Origin: Areca catechu
Lineage: Eukaryota; Streptophyta; Magnoliopsida; Arecales; Arecaceae
Direction: 5' to 3'
Length of the DNA: 64,000 nucleotides
Assembly (NCBI GenBank): GCA_021397845.1
Contig: CM038046.1
Span: forward strand, 3,329,001-3,393,000
Part shown: one piece after another, positions 9,997-22,371 of the stretch
Numbering within the stretch: the first letter of the stretch is position 1
How the letters are laid out: every line of letters starts with the position of its first letter
The notes under the pieces: generated by a model
The model's database searches: none
Told to the model about the DNA's origin: nothing
Seen by the model: only the letters and a program-made list of their open reading frames with translations
Program-made: the position numbers and the translations under genes

Positions 9997-12900
9997 ATGA
10001 AGAACCTGAAGCTTTCTTCCCAGCACTCGGCGCAGCTCGATCTGCAATTCGAGGGAGAAACCGTTCTCCTCTCCGCCTTCGACATCGAGCACAACCGTAT
10101 TTTCTTCGCCTCTTCGTCCAACGTTATCTATACTCTCCAACTCCCTTTATCTCAAGTAAGCAAGAAAACGCTATGTTCATCTGCTTCTAGGGTTATGTAG
10201 ATGCCTCCAATTCTTTTTCATTTTTCTTAAAAATACAAACTAATACTATAACGGGAGATGCAATTAACGTCAGGTGATTCAACTTTGAGCTGAGGTGATT
10301 TCCTTCTATAGCTAAGGTGATTCAATTGCGAAAAAGAGAAAAAGAAATGAAGCAACGGGAAATTCAAACGAGTTAATCGTAGGAAAGAGTTCGAATCTTT
10401 CTATAGCTTACAATTTACTACCTAACATATATCTTACAATTTATTACCGCAACGAGAACGCTGTGATGCTTCCAGAGTGGTATTTAGTCTCCAGTGGAGC
10501 AGGTGCTTGTTGGTGTTTACTTTGTAGGATAAAGGCAATTAGCAACCAGGAGGTTGCATGAGTTTCATTCACGTGATGGATGAGGATGAAGAGCTTGTAT
10601 TGTACTTGTATGGAACAAGTGAAGGGAAGGAGAGTATGCGATTACATTCACAGAAACTGATGAATGTATATTTTCCTTTGTTTGTTCTGTTAGTCTGTGT
10701 CCATGTACAATCCTCATCATTGTAGAATATATCATTGTTTTTTATATGGTTAATCAATGTGCATTTATACAGTCTCTTTCTTTATTTGTTGGGCTTGCTT
10801 GAAAGGGTATATGGTAGCTGAAAGTAGAATTGTTATGTTGTATACTTTCTTTCTTAATATTTATTTTTAACATTCATAAATATTTAGCCTCTAGATACAT
10901 AATTTTAAATTGTTCAATTAATCAAACAAAAATGTTTAGTTGTTTTGACATTGGTCAGTTAAAGCCGAGTTTTCTTATTTAGTTCTTGGAATTTTTTTTT
11001 TATACTTTTCTCTGATCCCAAGTCCCAAGATATCATTGTCCATTACCTTCTTCACATCAGAAGTGGGTTAGGAACCAAAAACTTGTTGCAAAATATCATG
11101 TTTGAGCATGGGAAAATGCATTTTACATGCATGCAAAGAGTGAATTATTTACATGCATTTAACCTCTTGTTTATTTTTATGTAGCATCTATACGAAAAGG
11201 GAGTGCCATGGAGCAAAGCCCTTTTATCGTCAGAAGCCAAGCCAATAGATTTGGAACCAGGGGACTCCATAATTGCAATGGATTATTTGATAGAAGAGGA
11301 GGCACTTATGGTGGGTACTGCAAGCGGCTGCCTGGTACTATTTACTGTGGACAGCAGAATGAGTGAACTTGCTGGGAGGGTAGAGGGTGGTGTGAAGAGC
11401 ATTGCTTCTAGTCCAGATGGAGCTCTTTTCACTGTAACAACTGGATTAGGACAGTTACTAGTCATGACTCATGACTGGGAATTACTGTATGAAACTACAT
11501 TTGACCCTGAACTTTCCAATGTATGTTCTGACTTCTTACCTCTGTTCCTAAAACTTCTTTTCCACCTGATCAAATATCTGGTCTTCAGTTTATCTGATAT
11601 CATTCACATTTGCATGGTTTGCATGTGGACCTGCCAACTGTTGTTCTTAGCACACCTTCTCTTATATACATGCACTAAATCCCAATCCTACACTTCTAAA
11701 TCTTTTCTAGTGAGGAGTGCACTTAGAATGTATTTGGTTGACTATAATGTTTTTATTGTTCTGTAGTTGCCTTTTTTCAGTTTACAAAGATGATAGCGTC
11801 TTCTTCACCACCTTTAACTCTGCAAAGTTTTAGCTGCAAACACTAATATAATACATTTTATCTTCAAGTTATTGATTTCAACTGAGTATATGCACAAATG
11901 TCTGCTTACATTTTGTATCTGAACATGGCATAAATTTGGTGAGAACATGGTTCTGTAGAGGTATGTAGATAAATTAGTGTATCTGATTAAGTTTATTGCC
12001 AGAATGTGTTCGTGGATGACACGGATGGTTCTCCTGGCAATGGGTTCCAGAGTTCCATTTCTTGGCGAGGTGATGGGAAATATTTTGCTACTCTTGGTGG
12101 AGTTCGTGATTCTTCTTTGCAAAAGCTTAGGGTTTGGGAACGAGAATCTGGAATGTTGCATTCAGCTTCAGACTCCAAGACCTTTATGGGGAAATCCTTA
12201 GACTGGATGCCAAGTGGAGCTAAGCTGGCAGCTGTATGTGACCGGAGGGCTGAAAACAAATGTCCTCTTATAGTATTCTTTGAGAAAAATGGATTGGAGA
12301 GGAACTCTTTTTCCATTGATGAGCCAGTGGAGGCAACAATTGAGATCTTAAAATGGAATTGCAATTCCGACCTTCTTGCTGCTTCTGTTACTTGTGATCA
12401 GTATGATGCTATTAAAATTTGGTCTTTTAGCAACTACCATTGGTACTTAAAACAAGAAATTAGATACTCAAAGAAAGATCATGTGAAGTTCACCTGGGAT
12501 CCAACAAAGCCATTGCACCTAGTTTGTTGGACTCTGAGTGGCTTGGTCATAAGCTACAACTTTGTTTGGATCACTGCTATTACAGAGACTGCAACTGCAT
12601 TAGTTATTGATAACTCCAATGTACTGGTAACTCCCCTTTCTCTGTCCCTCATGCCACCTCCCATATCTCTTTTCAATCTGAAGTTTCGTACTGCTGTTCA
12701 AGACATTGCCTTCCTGTCTATGAGCTCAAAGAACTATATGGCTGCGCACCTTTCTGATGGCAGTCTGTGTGCCGTGGAGCTTCCTACAATGGATTTATGG
12801 GATCAATTTGAAGGCAAGGAATTTGGAATTGAAACTTATTGCTCTGATTTAAAATTAGGAACTTTTATGCATCTCACCTTGTTAGATTCACATATTCTTC

Positions 12901-15900
12901 TTGGTGTATCTTGCTGCCGGACTAATAATTGTTCAACGTCATTGAGGGAAGATGTTCTTTCACATCAACGACAGAAACATGCTAACAATTATTATTTACA
13001 GGAGATTGAACTTGTATGTTCTGAAGATTCTGTGCCTGGTTTAGTCAGTTCTTCAGGTTGGCATGCGAAGATCTCCAACACAGTGTCACTAGAGGGACCT
13101 GTTATTGGTATTGTTCGTAATCCTGCGAAAAGATCTTCAGCCTTTGTTCAGATGAATGGAGGATCCATTTTTGAGTATACTTCAAATATGAGTACCATGA
13201 GGGTTTCTTCTGGATCAAATTCTCATGAATTTGATTCTGCATATGGATTTCCATCGTCATGCCCTTGGATGAAAGCTGTTGTTGTTCATGACAATGGCAT
13301 CATGGGATCATTACTTTTTGGGCTTGATGACAATGGTAGGCTGCTTGTTGGCAGAAGGGTATTATGCAATAGTTGCAGCAGTTTCTCATTCTATTCAAGT
13401 ACTTGTGGAGTTACTGAAGTGGTTTCACACTTGATTCTTACCACAAAGCAGGATTTACTGTTTATTATCAGTATTGATGACATTTTGCATGGGGATCCTG
13501 AAGTAAAATTTGAAGGTTACAGCAGCAGTCAAAATCAAGGGGAGGAAAATAAGGAATATGTGAATATATGGGAAAGAGGGTCAAAGTTGCTTGGTGTCAT
13601 GCATGGGGATGAAGCAGCAGTCATATTGCAAACAAATCGGGGAAACCTCGAATGCATTTACCCCAGAAAGTTGGTTCTTGTATCAATCATTAATGCTTTG
13701 GTCCAAGGACGTTTTAGAGATGCAATGCTAATGGTAAGGCGACACAGGATAGACTTCAACATCATTGTTGACTATTGTGGCTGGAAAACTTTTCTTAGAT
13801 CAGCTGCAGAGTTTGTTAGTCAAGTAAATAATCTTGGCCACATCACAGACTTTGTCTGTTCAATCAAGAATGAGAATGTTATTAATACTTTGTACAAGTC
13901 ATATATATCTCCATCCACTCTTACTGAAAACTCCACCGGACAATCAGAAGGTTCTCAGGGTTTTGGCACGGAAAGCAAGATTTTTTCTGTATTGCTGGCA
14001 GTTCGGAGAGCCCTTGAGGAACGGATACAAGAAAGTCCAGCAAGAGAACTTTGCATATTGACCACTTTAGCTCGTAGCGAGCCTCCTGCTCTAGAGGAAG
14101 CACTTAACAGAATTAAAGTAATCCGTCAGTTGGAACTGTCTGGGGTTGATGATGGTCGGCGAAGATCGTATCCTTCTGCTGAAGAATCTCTAAAGCATCT
14201 CTTATGGTTGACAGATCCTGAATCTGTTTATGAGGCTGCATTAGGCTTGTATGACCTGAACCTGGCTGCCATCGTGGCATTAAACTCTCAAAAAGATCCA
14301 AAGGAGTTCCTTCCTTTTCTCAAAGGACTAGAAAACTTGCCTCCTTCTGTTATGAGGTATACAATTGATCTAAGACTTCATAGGTATGAGAGTGCACTTA
14401 AACATATTGTTTCGGCAGGTGATGCTTATTATGAAGATTGCATGAATCTCTTGAAGAATAACCCCGAACTTTTTCCACTTGGCCTTCAATTGTTTACTGA
14501 TCATATCAAGAGGAGGCAGGTTCAGGAGGCATGGGGTGATCATCTTCATGCTGAAAAATGCTTTGAAGATGCTGCTGAGGCTTACTTATGCTGTTCCTCA
14601 TATCAGAAAGCCTTGAGGGCATATCGTGCTTGTGGTGATTGGAGAGATTTGTTTACAGTAGCGGGGCTTCACAAACTAGGAAAGGAAGAAATTCTTCATC
14701 TAGCAAATGAGCTCTGTGAAGAATTTCAAGCACTTGGGAATCCAGCTGAGGCTGCTAAAGTTGCACTCGAGTATTGTGCTGATGTTGCTAGAGGTGTTAA
14801 CTATTTTATAGTGGCACGAGAATGGGATGAGGCTCTTAGAGTTGCTTCTATGAATGAAAGGGAGGATTTAATCTCTGATGCGAAGGATGCAGCTTTGGAA
14901 TGTTCCACTTCATTGATATCTGAATATAAGGAGGGAACAGAGAAAGTGGGGAAGTACCTAGCCCGCTACCTAGCTGTGCGTCAAAGAAGAATAGGTCTTG
15001 CTGCTAGAATTCAATCCGAGGACAGATTGGTGAATGATGCTGACTATGATACTGTTTCAGAAACCAGCAGTAGTTTCAGTGAGATGAGTGCATACACCAC
15101 AAGGTATGCTCTATAATCAGATTTCATTTTTTAAGTGCATTATTTTTTGCATTCATTTCCCTTAATGTTCTCTACTCTTTTGCAAAATGCCTTATTTTAC
15201 CAACTTCATGAAAATATTACTTTTTCTTATACTAACTTTGTAGAAACTATGTATTGCATGAATGAAGAGTGTATGCGAGTCTTCTTCACCTTCACATAAT
15301 CCTCAATCGACTATTTTATTAGAAAATCTTTTTTTTGTTAGAGCATTACGACTGTGCTTGACTAAATCCCTGTCAGCCTGTTTAGTCCTCTGCTGACTCA
15401 CCATTATCTTTAGGAGATAGGAAGTGCTTCCCTATTAAGGTCTTGATAACACCGTTTTCAAACTTTTATGCTTAATCTACTTAACCACCCTAGTGCACCA
15501 CTTGTACCATAAAACTGCGTAACATCCCTTCCTTCGGAATCTATCGACAATTAGCTGTTTCTTTGGAAATTATTTCTTTGAACTTTATAGCACATCCACA
15601 TTGTTTAATGGCTATAAAACCTCTTTGGTTCCTAAGGCTTCTCTTTGCATGATTTTCCAGCGACTGCTAATTGTGCTGGGCACATTTCGCATTCGGTTTT
15701 ACCAAAATTGATTATGCATTTGCTTGTGCCACAAATAAATAATCTTCTTGACTGTTAACAGGACAGCGAAGGACTCAGTGGCTTCCATCAGCTCTAGTAC
15801 CACCAGTAAGTCACGAGACATGAGACGCCAAAGGCACAAGGGTGGAAAAATTCGTGCTGGAAGGTTCGAAGATGCAAAATCCTTTTCTTTGCCTTATATT

Positions 15901-16488
15901 TGTTGATCAAATCTAGTGTTTTATTGTTCTTAATAGAAGCAACAAAGAACTAATCAAGCTGATCCAAATAGATTGGGCAAGGCATGATGCTTATGATACT
16001 TAAGTTGTTTATTTTCTTTAATTCATTCCCTTGTCCTGATCCAGTCCAAATATCTGAATGATTACAGCCCTGGAGAGGAGATGGCACTGGTTGAGCATTT
16101 GAAGGGCATGTCTCTAACTGCCAGTGCTCAACGTGAACTCAAATCCCTGCTGAAAGCTCTTGTCATGCTGGGAAAGGAGGAAATCGCTCAGCAAATACAA
16201 TATGTAGGAGAGAACTTTCAATTAACTCAACAGGCAGCTGTGAAACTGGCTGAAGATACCATGACAAATGAGACTCTGGATGAAAACGCCCATTCCTTGG
16301 AGCATTACACGAAAAAACTAAGAGCGCTGCATCCTTCACCGGTCTTCTGTTGGCAATCAAAAGTATTGCTGCCACCTTTGCAGGTAAAAAATTTTGAAAT
16401 CACGCATTGTTTCTGATTGTGTTTTTATCAAAGGTATGCTTCTTATAGATATGTCTGTTCTCAGGGGCATCGAAATATTGGTGGCTAG
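9997..16488 (+). CDS. ELP1: Elongator complex protein 1 (ELP1/IKAP/ELO2-like), six exons
   Basis: ELP1 is the scaffold subunit of Elongator, the complex that makes cm5U-type modifications at wobble uridine of tRNAs. It acts in cytoplasm and nucleus. My exons are 9997-10155, 11185-11520, 12003-15103, 15762-15863, 16068-16383 and 16465-16488, totalling 4038 nt and 1345 residues plus stop, a normal ELP1 length. Junctions keep frame and use GT...AG. The start MKNLKLSSQHSAQLDL is the family N-terminus. Residues 1 to about 700 form the WD40-type beta-propeller part (SSISWRGDGKYFATLGG is a conserved signature). The rest is the helical TPR-like half (for example QEAWGDHLHAEKCFEDAAEAY). The 102-nt exon 4 encodes the basic KSRDMRRQRHKGGKIRAG segment, corresponding to the tRNA-binding basic region of ELP1. 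The huge third exon is intact over 1033 codons. The last exon is the weakest call: retaining the last intron would instead end the protein at 16416. The exon 4 donor (gttcga) is non-optimal but is forced by frame. Confidence 0.93.
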
Positions 16489-16817
16489 CATGAGCATGTT
16501 TGTGAGGATACACATGCAGTGCAACGGCCATGCAACCAGGTGCGTGCTCTTTTTTTTATTTTTTACCTGCTGAAGCAGCATCGGTGATGTCCTTTTTCCC
16601 TTGAGTACCGCAGAAGCATGGGCTAACTGTCAACCAGTTGGTGGCAGGATATTTTTGATTGCATCGCTTGTCTAACTTATCTCTTGTATAAGTTATCTTC
16701 TTGGATTTTATTTTATGAACATCCATTCTAATTGCTTGTTTCAAAAAGTTTATCAGTCATATAATTTTGCAGATCAAATTTTGGTTGTCAACTTTATACG
16801 TCAACTTTGTAATTTGG

Positions 16818-16823
16818 AATAAA
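16818..16823 (+). terminator. Candidate polyadenylation signal of ELP1
   Basis: AATAAA lies about 330 bases after the proposed ELP1 stop, in a T-rich context typical of plant 3' ends. No transcript evidence is available from sequence alone. Confidence 0.4.
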
Positions 16824-17086
16824 GTTTATTACCGTATTAATTTTTTTCTTGCCCTGTAGGATAAGGGATTCCAGTTTGATGTCATTCAACATTTTTGCTA
16901 GGACTTCGGTATCTAAATCCTAGTCCTTTCGTTCTCTCTGAACAACGATATCCTATTTTTATTTCAACCATAAATGTCTTCTATGACAATTGCTAAAGAG
17001 ACAAATATGCTTAAATAATGTCGTATCTCATAATGTCCCGCATAATGAAGCAAAGATATGAGACAGAGGTCCCGCAATGTATCCAA

Positions 17087-17112
17087 CCATCACCCTTCTC
17101 AATACTGTAATT

Positions 17113-17143
<31 letters not shown>

Positions 17144-17286
17144 ACGAACGAAATTGAATTCCCTTCAGTTCGTACTCTTAAATTGCCTCAAGAGATTATG
17201 GTTTAAATGTAGGCCGTACATTAGGTCCAGTGGCCTAAGTAGTGTTACTTTGGAGCCGTTGTCATCACCCTTCTCAATACTGTAAT

Positions 17287-17334
<48 letters not shown>

Positions 17335-17446
17335 ACGAACGAAATTGAATTCCCTTCAGTTCGTACTCTTAAATTGCCTCAGAGATTATGGTTTAAATGT
17401 AGGCCGTACATTAGGTCCAGTGGCTTAAGTAGTGTTACTTTGGAGC
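17087..17446. repeat. Tandem duplication of about 176 bp with poly-C tracts
   Basis: Two near-identical copies, beginning at 17087 and 17263, each contain CATCACCCTTCTCAATACTG, a C homopolymer (28 bases at 17113-17140; 44 bases at 17288-17331), and then AATACGAACGAAATTG through TACTTTGGAGC. The copies differ by only a few bases outside the C run, so the duplication is recent. Confidence 0.9.
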
Positions 17447-18484
17447 GGTACAATGGACCTACTCTGTTAATTTAGGGCCCTATACGTCTTAGATTTTAAC
17501 TGCAAGTTTTTACCAGATCTGTTGGAGGATGATTGGATTCAATCCGAGACGCAAACAAATTTCATAGAATGGATCTGTAGGGACTCAGGCAAAATACTAA
17601 AATCGACAGGCTCGATGCAAAAACCTTCACGTGTAATTCGCATGGAGGACTTGTATTAGGAGGAGGGGCCGAGTTCATGTCATGCAAGCTTAGCATAATA
17701 GCATTTGCTAGGCGACGCAAAGCATCTCGAATGCTGAATTAGAAGCATCTGTAAGCGGTATACAAGCGCATATCCTACGGTAGGGATTGGTGCGGGGCCG
17801 GTGGGCTTCGGGGGGCAGCGTCGTGATGGATGCCAGTGATGTGAATTAGTTTATGTAGCAAGCCTTACACGACCGTCGGTGAATTTGGTGATATGAAATT
17901 ATCAATTTTATTATTAAAATAAAAAAAAAGTTAAAAGTTGATATAAAAAATCATGTGCGGCATTTTTTTTTTCTTTTCTTGCAAAGCCTTTTCAGTTGTT
18001 CCCTTCCTCGACAAGCCATTATCACTATACATGAAATCTTCCATTTTTTTTCTAGGTCCCTTTCTTCTCCTCCAAATCTCTCTCTATTTCAAAATATTTA
18101 TATCTAAAATTCATAAAATCTAAGAGATGGCATGTATATAATTTTTTTATATTAAAGAAAACTAAGAAATGATATTTTTGTGTTAATAAATATTATATTC
18201 TCAAAATTATATATTAATTTAACTAAATATATATATTGGCTTGGCAAATGACTAATTCATTTAATGTGTCACATAAAAATGTAGTATTATCTAATAAAGG
18301 TATGTTTTGAAAATTACATATTGATTCAATTAGAGATGTCTATTGATTATTGCTAAATATATATACAAAAATCTTATAGTATGCATGAAAAAGTTGATGA
18401 ATATATGTTATATAGTATATAGTGTATACCAATGAACATGATGTTTTAAAATTAGATATCAATTTATTTGGATATATATATATA

Positions 18485-19450
18485 TGTTGATGCTAAATTT
18501 TCGTGGACCGGATGGAGCAACCTGCTTCCTGGTTCACCTCAATGAAAACCTGCAAAACAAATTCCCTGATCAAAATTTCTCCAGCAGGGGATACTCCAAT
18601 GCCAAGTCAGTAAGAATTTAAACAATAGAATGGAGAACTTGAGAGTAGAATAAAGTGGAATGGAAAAAAAAATGAGTGGAGTGGCGTTGAAAGAGCTAGT
18701 TGTAGACTAGCTCTAACTTGCCTAGAGTTGGCTTACCTCGATTGTCCATTCTTACTGATATTTATAGGCGTGAGTGTAACTACTTACGGTTATGGGAGTT
18801 CGTTAATGTAACTTCCTCATAACAGTAAGTAGTGACGGTCAGAAATTAGTTAGTCCATAGTTACCGAAGCCAGAGCTATCGACCATATGGATGGTTATAA
18901 CAATCAGAACAACCTTCAATTGCTTCAGATTGAGAGATCGTTCACATGCTTCAAATACACTCTCTTCAGAGAAGATCCGAAAAGAGTCTAACTACTTCTT
19001 TGGACTGTCTTCCTTGGAATGGGTCAAAGAAGTGTTAGCTATTTGCTTCGGTTTATCTCTTTTGGAGTGAGCCGGAAGAGAAAGAATTGTTTATCATGGA
19101 GCCAAAAGGATAAACAATATATTTTAGAAATATTCTCTTCAGACCAAGCTGAAGACATAAAGCTGGATGAAGTAATAATATATTCTAGAAGTGTCTTCTT
19201 CGGATCAGGCTGAAGACATGAAGCCGGATGAAGTAATAATATATTCTAGAAGTGTCTTCTTCAGACCAAGCTAAAGATATGAAGCCGAATGAAGTAATAA
19301 TATATTCTTTTCATTGAGATAGATTTTAGCCCTCGTTAAATTAAGAAGACATCATCTTCAGGTGCACTAACTTTGGTTAACGGGTCTAAATAAAATCGAT
19401 CCAACTGATGAACCAGCAATTATTTTGTATCAAACCGAATTACCACAACA
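18485..19450 (-). repeat. 3' LTR of Tat-like element A
   Basis: Runs from TGTTGATGC to CCACAACA, 966 bp, and matches 31499-32525. The minus-strand TATAAATA box of the other copy is also present here (18759-18766). It has three copies of a 61-bp unit near 19120-19310, where the other LTR has four; this accounts for the 61-bp length difference. Confidence 0.92.
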
Positions 19451-20037
19451 GCTACCCCTCACTTCCAATTTCGAAATAACTTTATTTCAAAAAATGGGAG
19501 TAGTTAGAGTTTGTCATTTATGGATAAAATAAGATAATCAATGATGGCGAATCACTGACCCTTCCTTTTATAATAACTGATTTATGATTTGAAGATTGTG
19601 CCAAAGGCAGGTGTCAACCTATTATTGATGCCTCAAAAAGGGAAGCGCTGATTTGAAAGTTTGGATGATCCTTTCATTAAAAGAATTTCTGTGAAACTTT
19701 TCGTCAACCGAGAAGGTGCACTTGGCGAGATCCTGAACTTTAATTATTATGTCAAAAATTCATCTTGGCCATCTGTGATATTTGTTGATGATCATAATTG
19801 ACAATTCATCTTCCCATGATTGGCGTCGCTGATATGTTATGTGATTGAAAAGACCGTCATCTTCCCAAGAAAATGCTACCATCCTGCATATAAAAGGGGT
19901 GGTCATGTAACGAAATGAACTTTCGCATTTTCTACTGAAACTTCCTTCTTCTTCCTCTCGTCCTGCACCATTATTCTTCTTCTGCAAGTTATTTTATTTT
20001 TGCTTGGAGGTAGGAGTCCTTCTCTTTATTCTTTCAT

Positions 20038-21970
20038 AATGTCTGAGTTGTTAGATAACCCAACCATTAGCAAGGGTTCAATTGGGGATGAATCTTTTGG
20101 GAGTGGAGGCCCTATCAGAAGGAAAGGTTCTGAACATTCTCCAGAAACAGTCATTAGTTTCTTGTCTCATGCTAGGATAGAGAGTCTTCAGAATCATTAT
20201 CACATTCGTAGGACCTTTAAGGCATTTGTTCCCAATCCAGATGAGAGGATTATTCGTCCTCCTCCCAGGGCAATCACCGTATGCGAAGATCATTTAAAGG
20301 CTGGTCTTAGGTTTTCTCTTCATCCTTTCTTTGTGAAGGTTTTTAATCTCTATCAAGTTGTCCCAGCTCAACTAACACCGAACAGCTTTAGAAACATCTG
20401 TGGGTTTTTAGTTCTTTGCAAACTCCGTAAAGTAGAGCCCAGAACTTCTTTATTTACTTCTCTTTTTGTACTGAAAAAAGACTTTCTTGATAAAGGATGG
20501 TGGGTCATCGGCCCTCTTCTAGGCTGAAGACTAATTAAGGAGACTCTTAGTGCTATACATGGATGGAAACCATGTTTATTTTTCATCTTTTATCTATCCT
20601 GGAGCTTTAATATCGAATGGAAGACTCCATGTTTAGATACAAACGTCGGGAAAAGAATCTTGAAGGTCGATCGAAGGACTTTGAGATATTATCAAGTCCG
20701 GGGGTTCCTATGGCCAAGAAACTGTTAAGAGAACAAAACTTTCATCTCGCTCATATCAGCGAGCTTCCGACATTAGGTATAGAAAATAGTCGACTTTAGT
20801 TCTTTTTTCAAAATCTATTATGTTCTTGCGATGACTGACCTGAGAATCCTTTCTCTTTGATTGCAGGTGAACCGATGAGGCCTAACCTTGAAAGACTTTG
20901 ACGGGCATCCAGAAAGAGAGCAGCACCGGTTCATCAGAAGGAAACCGAAGTCCGAAAGAAGGCTAGGTCTGAAGGAACTTCCAATACAGCTCCAACAAGG
21001 GCCACACTTGACGAAGACGATGCCCCCTCAATGGAGCCTCCTTCAAGAAGTTTACCCCCATTGTCCTCTCTAGAAAGATCCATCCCAAATCCAACTATCG
21101 GAGAGCCGCTTTTTGCTTCTCCGAAGGATAAAAGAAGAGCAAAAAGAAAGGCTCCCCAAATTGAAGAGGGTAAAGGAAGGAATGCCCCAATGGATAAGGA
21201 GTATAACATGGATTTTGTAACTTTTTCTGACGGATGGGGCTTGGTGCACCCCGAATTAGCTAGGAAGATACTGAAGCACACTCTCCTCCCTCGAGACTGG
21301 AAAGTCAGCAAAACCCGGTACATCGAGGAGATATCTGATTCAGCATTCTCATTCATACTGAAGGTGAATATCGTTTCTTCCAAGAAAGAAGTAGCCGAGG
21401 AGTTAAAGAAGGCCATGGAGGAGAAGCTTGCTTTAAGTGATGCAGCGGTTCAAAATTCGAAGGCCGAATTGAAAAAGCTTAGCTGAGGGCTTCTGAACAA
21501 GAAGTAAAACTTAAAAAGAGAAAAAAGAAGATTCGATCCTTAGAACATTCGGCCAAGGAATCTCAGAAGAAGATTGAAGAGGCAATTGAAAAGGCCAATG
21601 AAGCGGTCAGAAAAGCTAAAGCAGCAGTTGTAGAAATAGAAGCTTTAAAAGATCAAGTAGGGCGGTCGAGCACTATAAAAAGTCTTTGGCATTCGATGAT
21701 GAAATGACCGAAGCAGGAACCTTTAGCTACCAAGCGGGTTATAATGATGGGATAAATGAAGTACAAAAACTTTACCCAAACCTCGATATCTCGAGTATTC
21801 AGCTTTATGAACTTAAAGAAACAGAAGAGCCTGGATCGCCAAAAGCAATATTGGATCATTTTGAAGAAGTTCATGCTGCAACAGAAGTAGTTGGAGAGGA
21901 AATACTAACGGTTGCTTACCTAGTTGATCTAACCCAAGCTGAAGATACTCTGGCTGAAGCCGATCTATAG
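20038..21970 (+). pseudogene. Opposite-polarity ORF of Tat-like element (Transposase_28 / 'gypsy-type putative transposase' family)
   Basis: The frame starts at MSELLDNPTISKG. Residues around QVVPAQLTPNSFRNICGFLVLCK and the following KGWWVIGPLLG match, from memory, the plant family annotated as 'putative gypsy-type transposase' (PF04195), whose role is unknown. A stop at 20525 and a frameshift follow. A probable intron runs from about 20776 (gtatag) to 20866 (attgcag). The downstream part has a charged linker (PSRSLPPLSSLERS), a Lys/Glu/Ala-rich coiled coil (about 21400-21690) and a C-terminal AGYNDGINEVQKLYPNLD block with an acidic tail. It is transcribed opposite to gag-pol. Known antisense ORFs of Grande/Tat elements have this position, but the function here is inference only. 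Confidence 0.75.
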
Positions 21971-22242
21971 GTGGCTGATATAAAAGATGCACAATTTTTG
22001 TAGCCTTTTTTTTGAAATCATGTTGCAAGAAAGATAATATACATGTACTACTTTTCATGAATATAACATCTTTTTTTCCAAATGAATTATACTGCAATGA
22101 GAAATTTACTAAGTATGGATTCATCGGAGGTAAAATGTTGAATGATGATCTTATCGATCATATAAAATTTGTGAATAAACAACATTCCTGACAAGTATAT
22201 CAACTTTCAACCTCGAGATTTTAAACAAAAATTCGTCTAAGG

Positions 22243-22371
22243 ATAAAGTCTTCGGACTTAAAAATAATACTAAGTCTTCAAATTTAAAATAATACTAAGT
22301 CTTCAGACTTAAAATAATACCAAGTCTTCGGACTTAAAATAATACCAAGTCTTCGGACTTAAAATAATAAC
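22243..22371. repeat. Tandem array of hairpin units with TTCG loops
   Basis: At least five copies, about 25 bp apart, of AAGTCTTCGGACTT occur, each followed by AAAATAATACC. Every intact unit is an inverted repeat (AAGTC/GACTT) around TTCG. One more copy (AAGTCTTTGGACTT at 23589) lies beyond the solo LTR, showing that the array was interrupted by that insertion. Confidence 0.9.

Larger units (their letters stand above)
16489..18484. other. ELP1 3' UTR and spacer
   Basis: Contains the end of the ELP1 transcript, the poly-C duplication (17087-17446), then increasingly AT-rich DNA up to the ATATA flank of the gypsy element. The proline-run open frames here are products of the C tracts and not genes. 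I see no other gene. Confidence 0.6.

Noticed and set aside
17058..17475. Proline-run open frames as possible proline-rich proteins
   Set aside because: They arise only from the poly-C tracts inside a tandem duplication and have no conserved context.
22243..22371. CRISPR-like array of short repeats with constant spacing
   Set aside because: Spacers are the same AT-rich sequence rather than unique, and the host is a plant nuclear genome.
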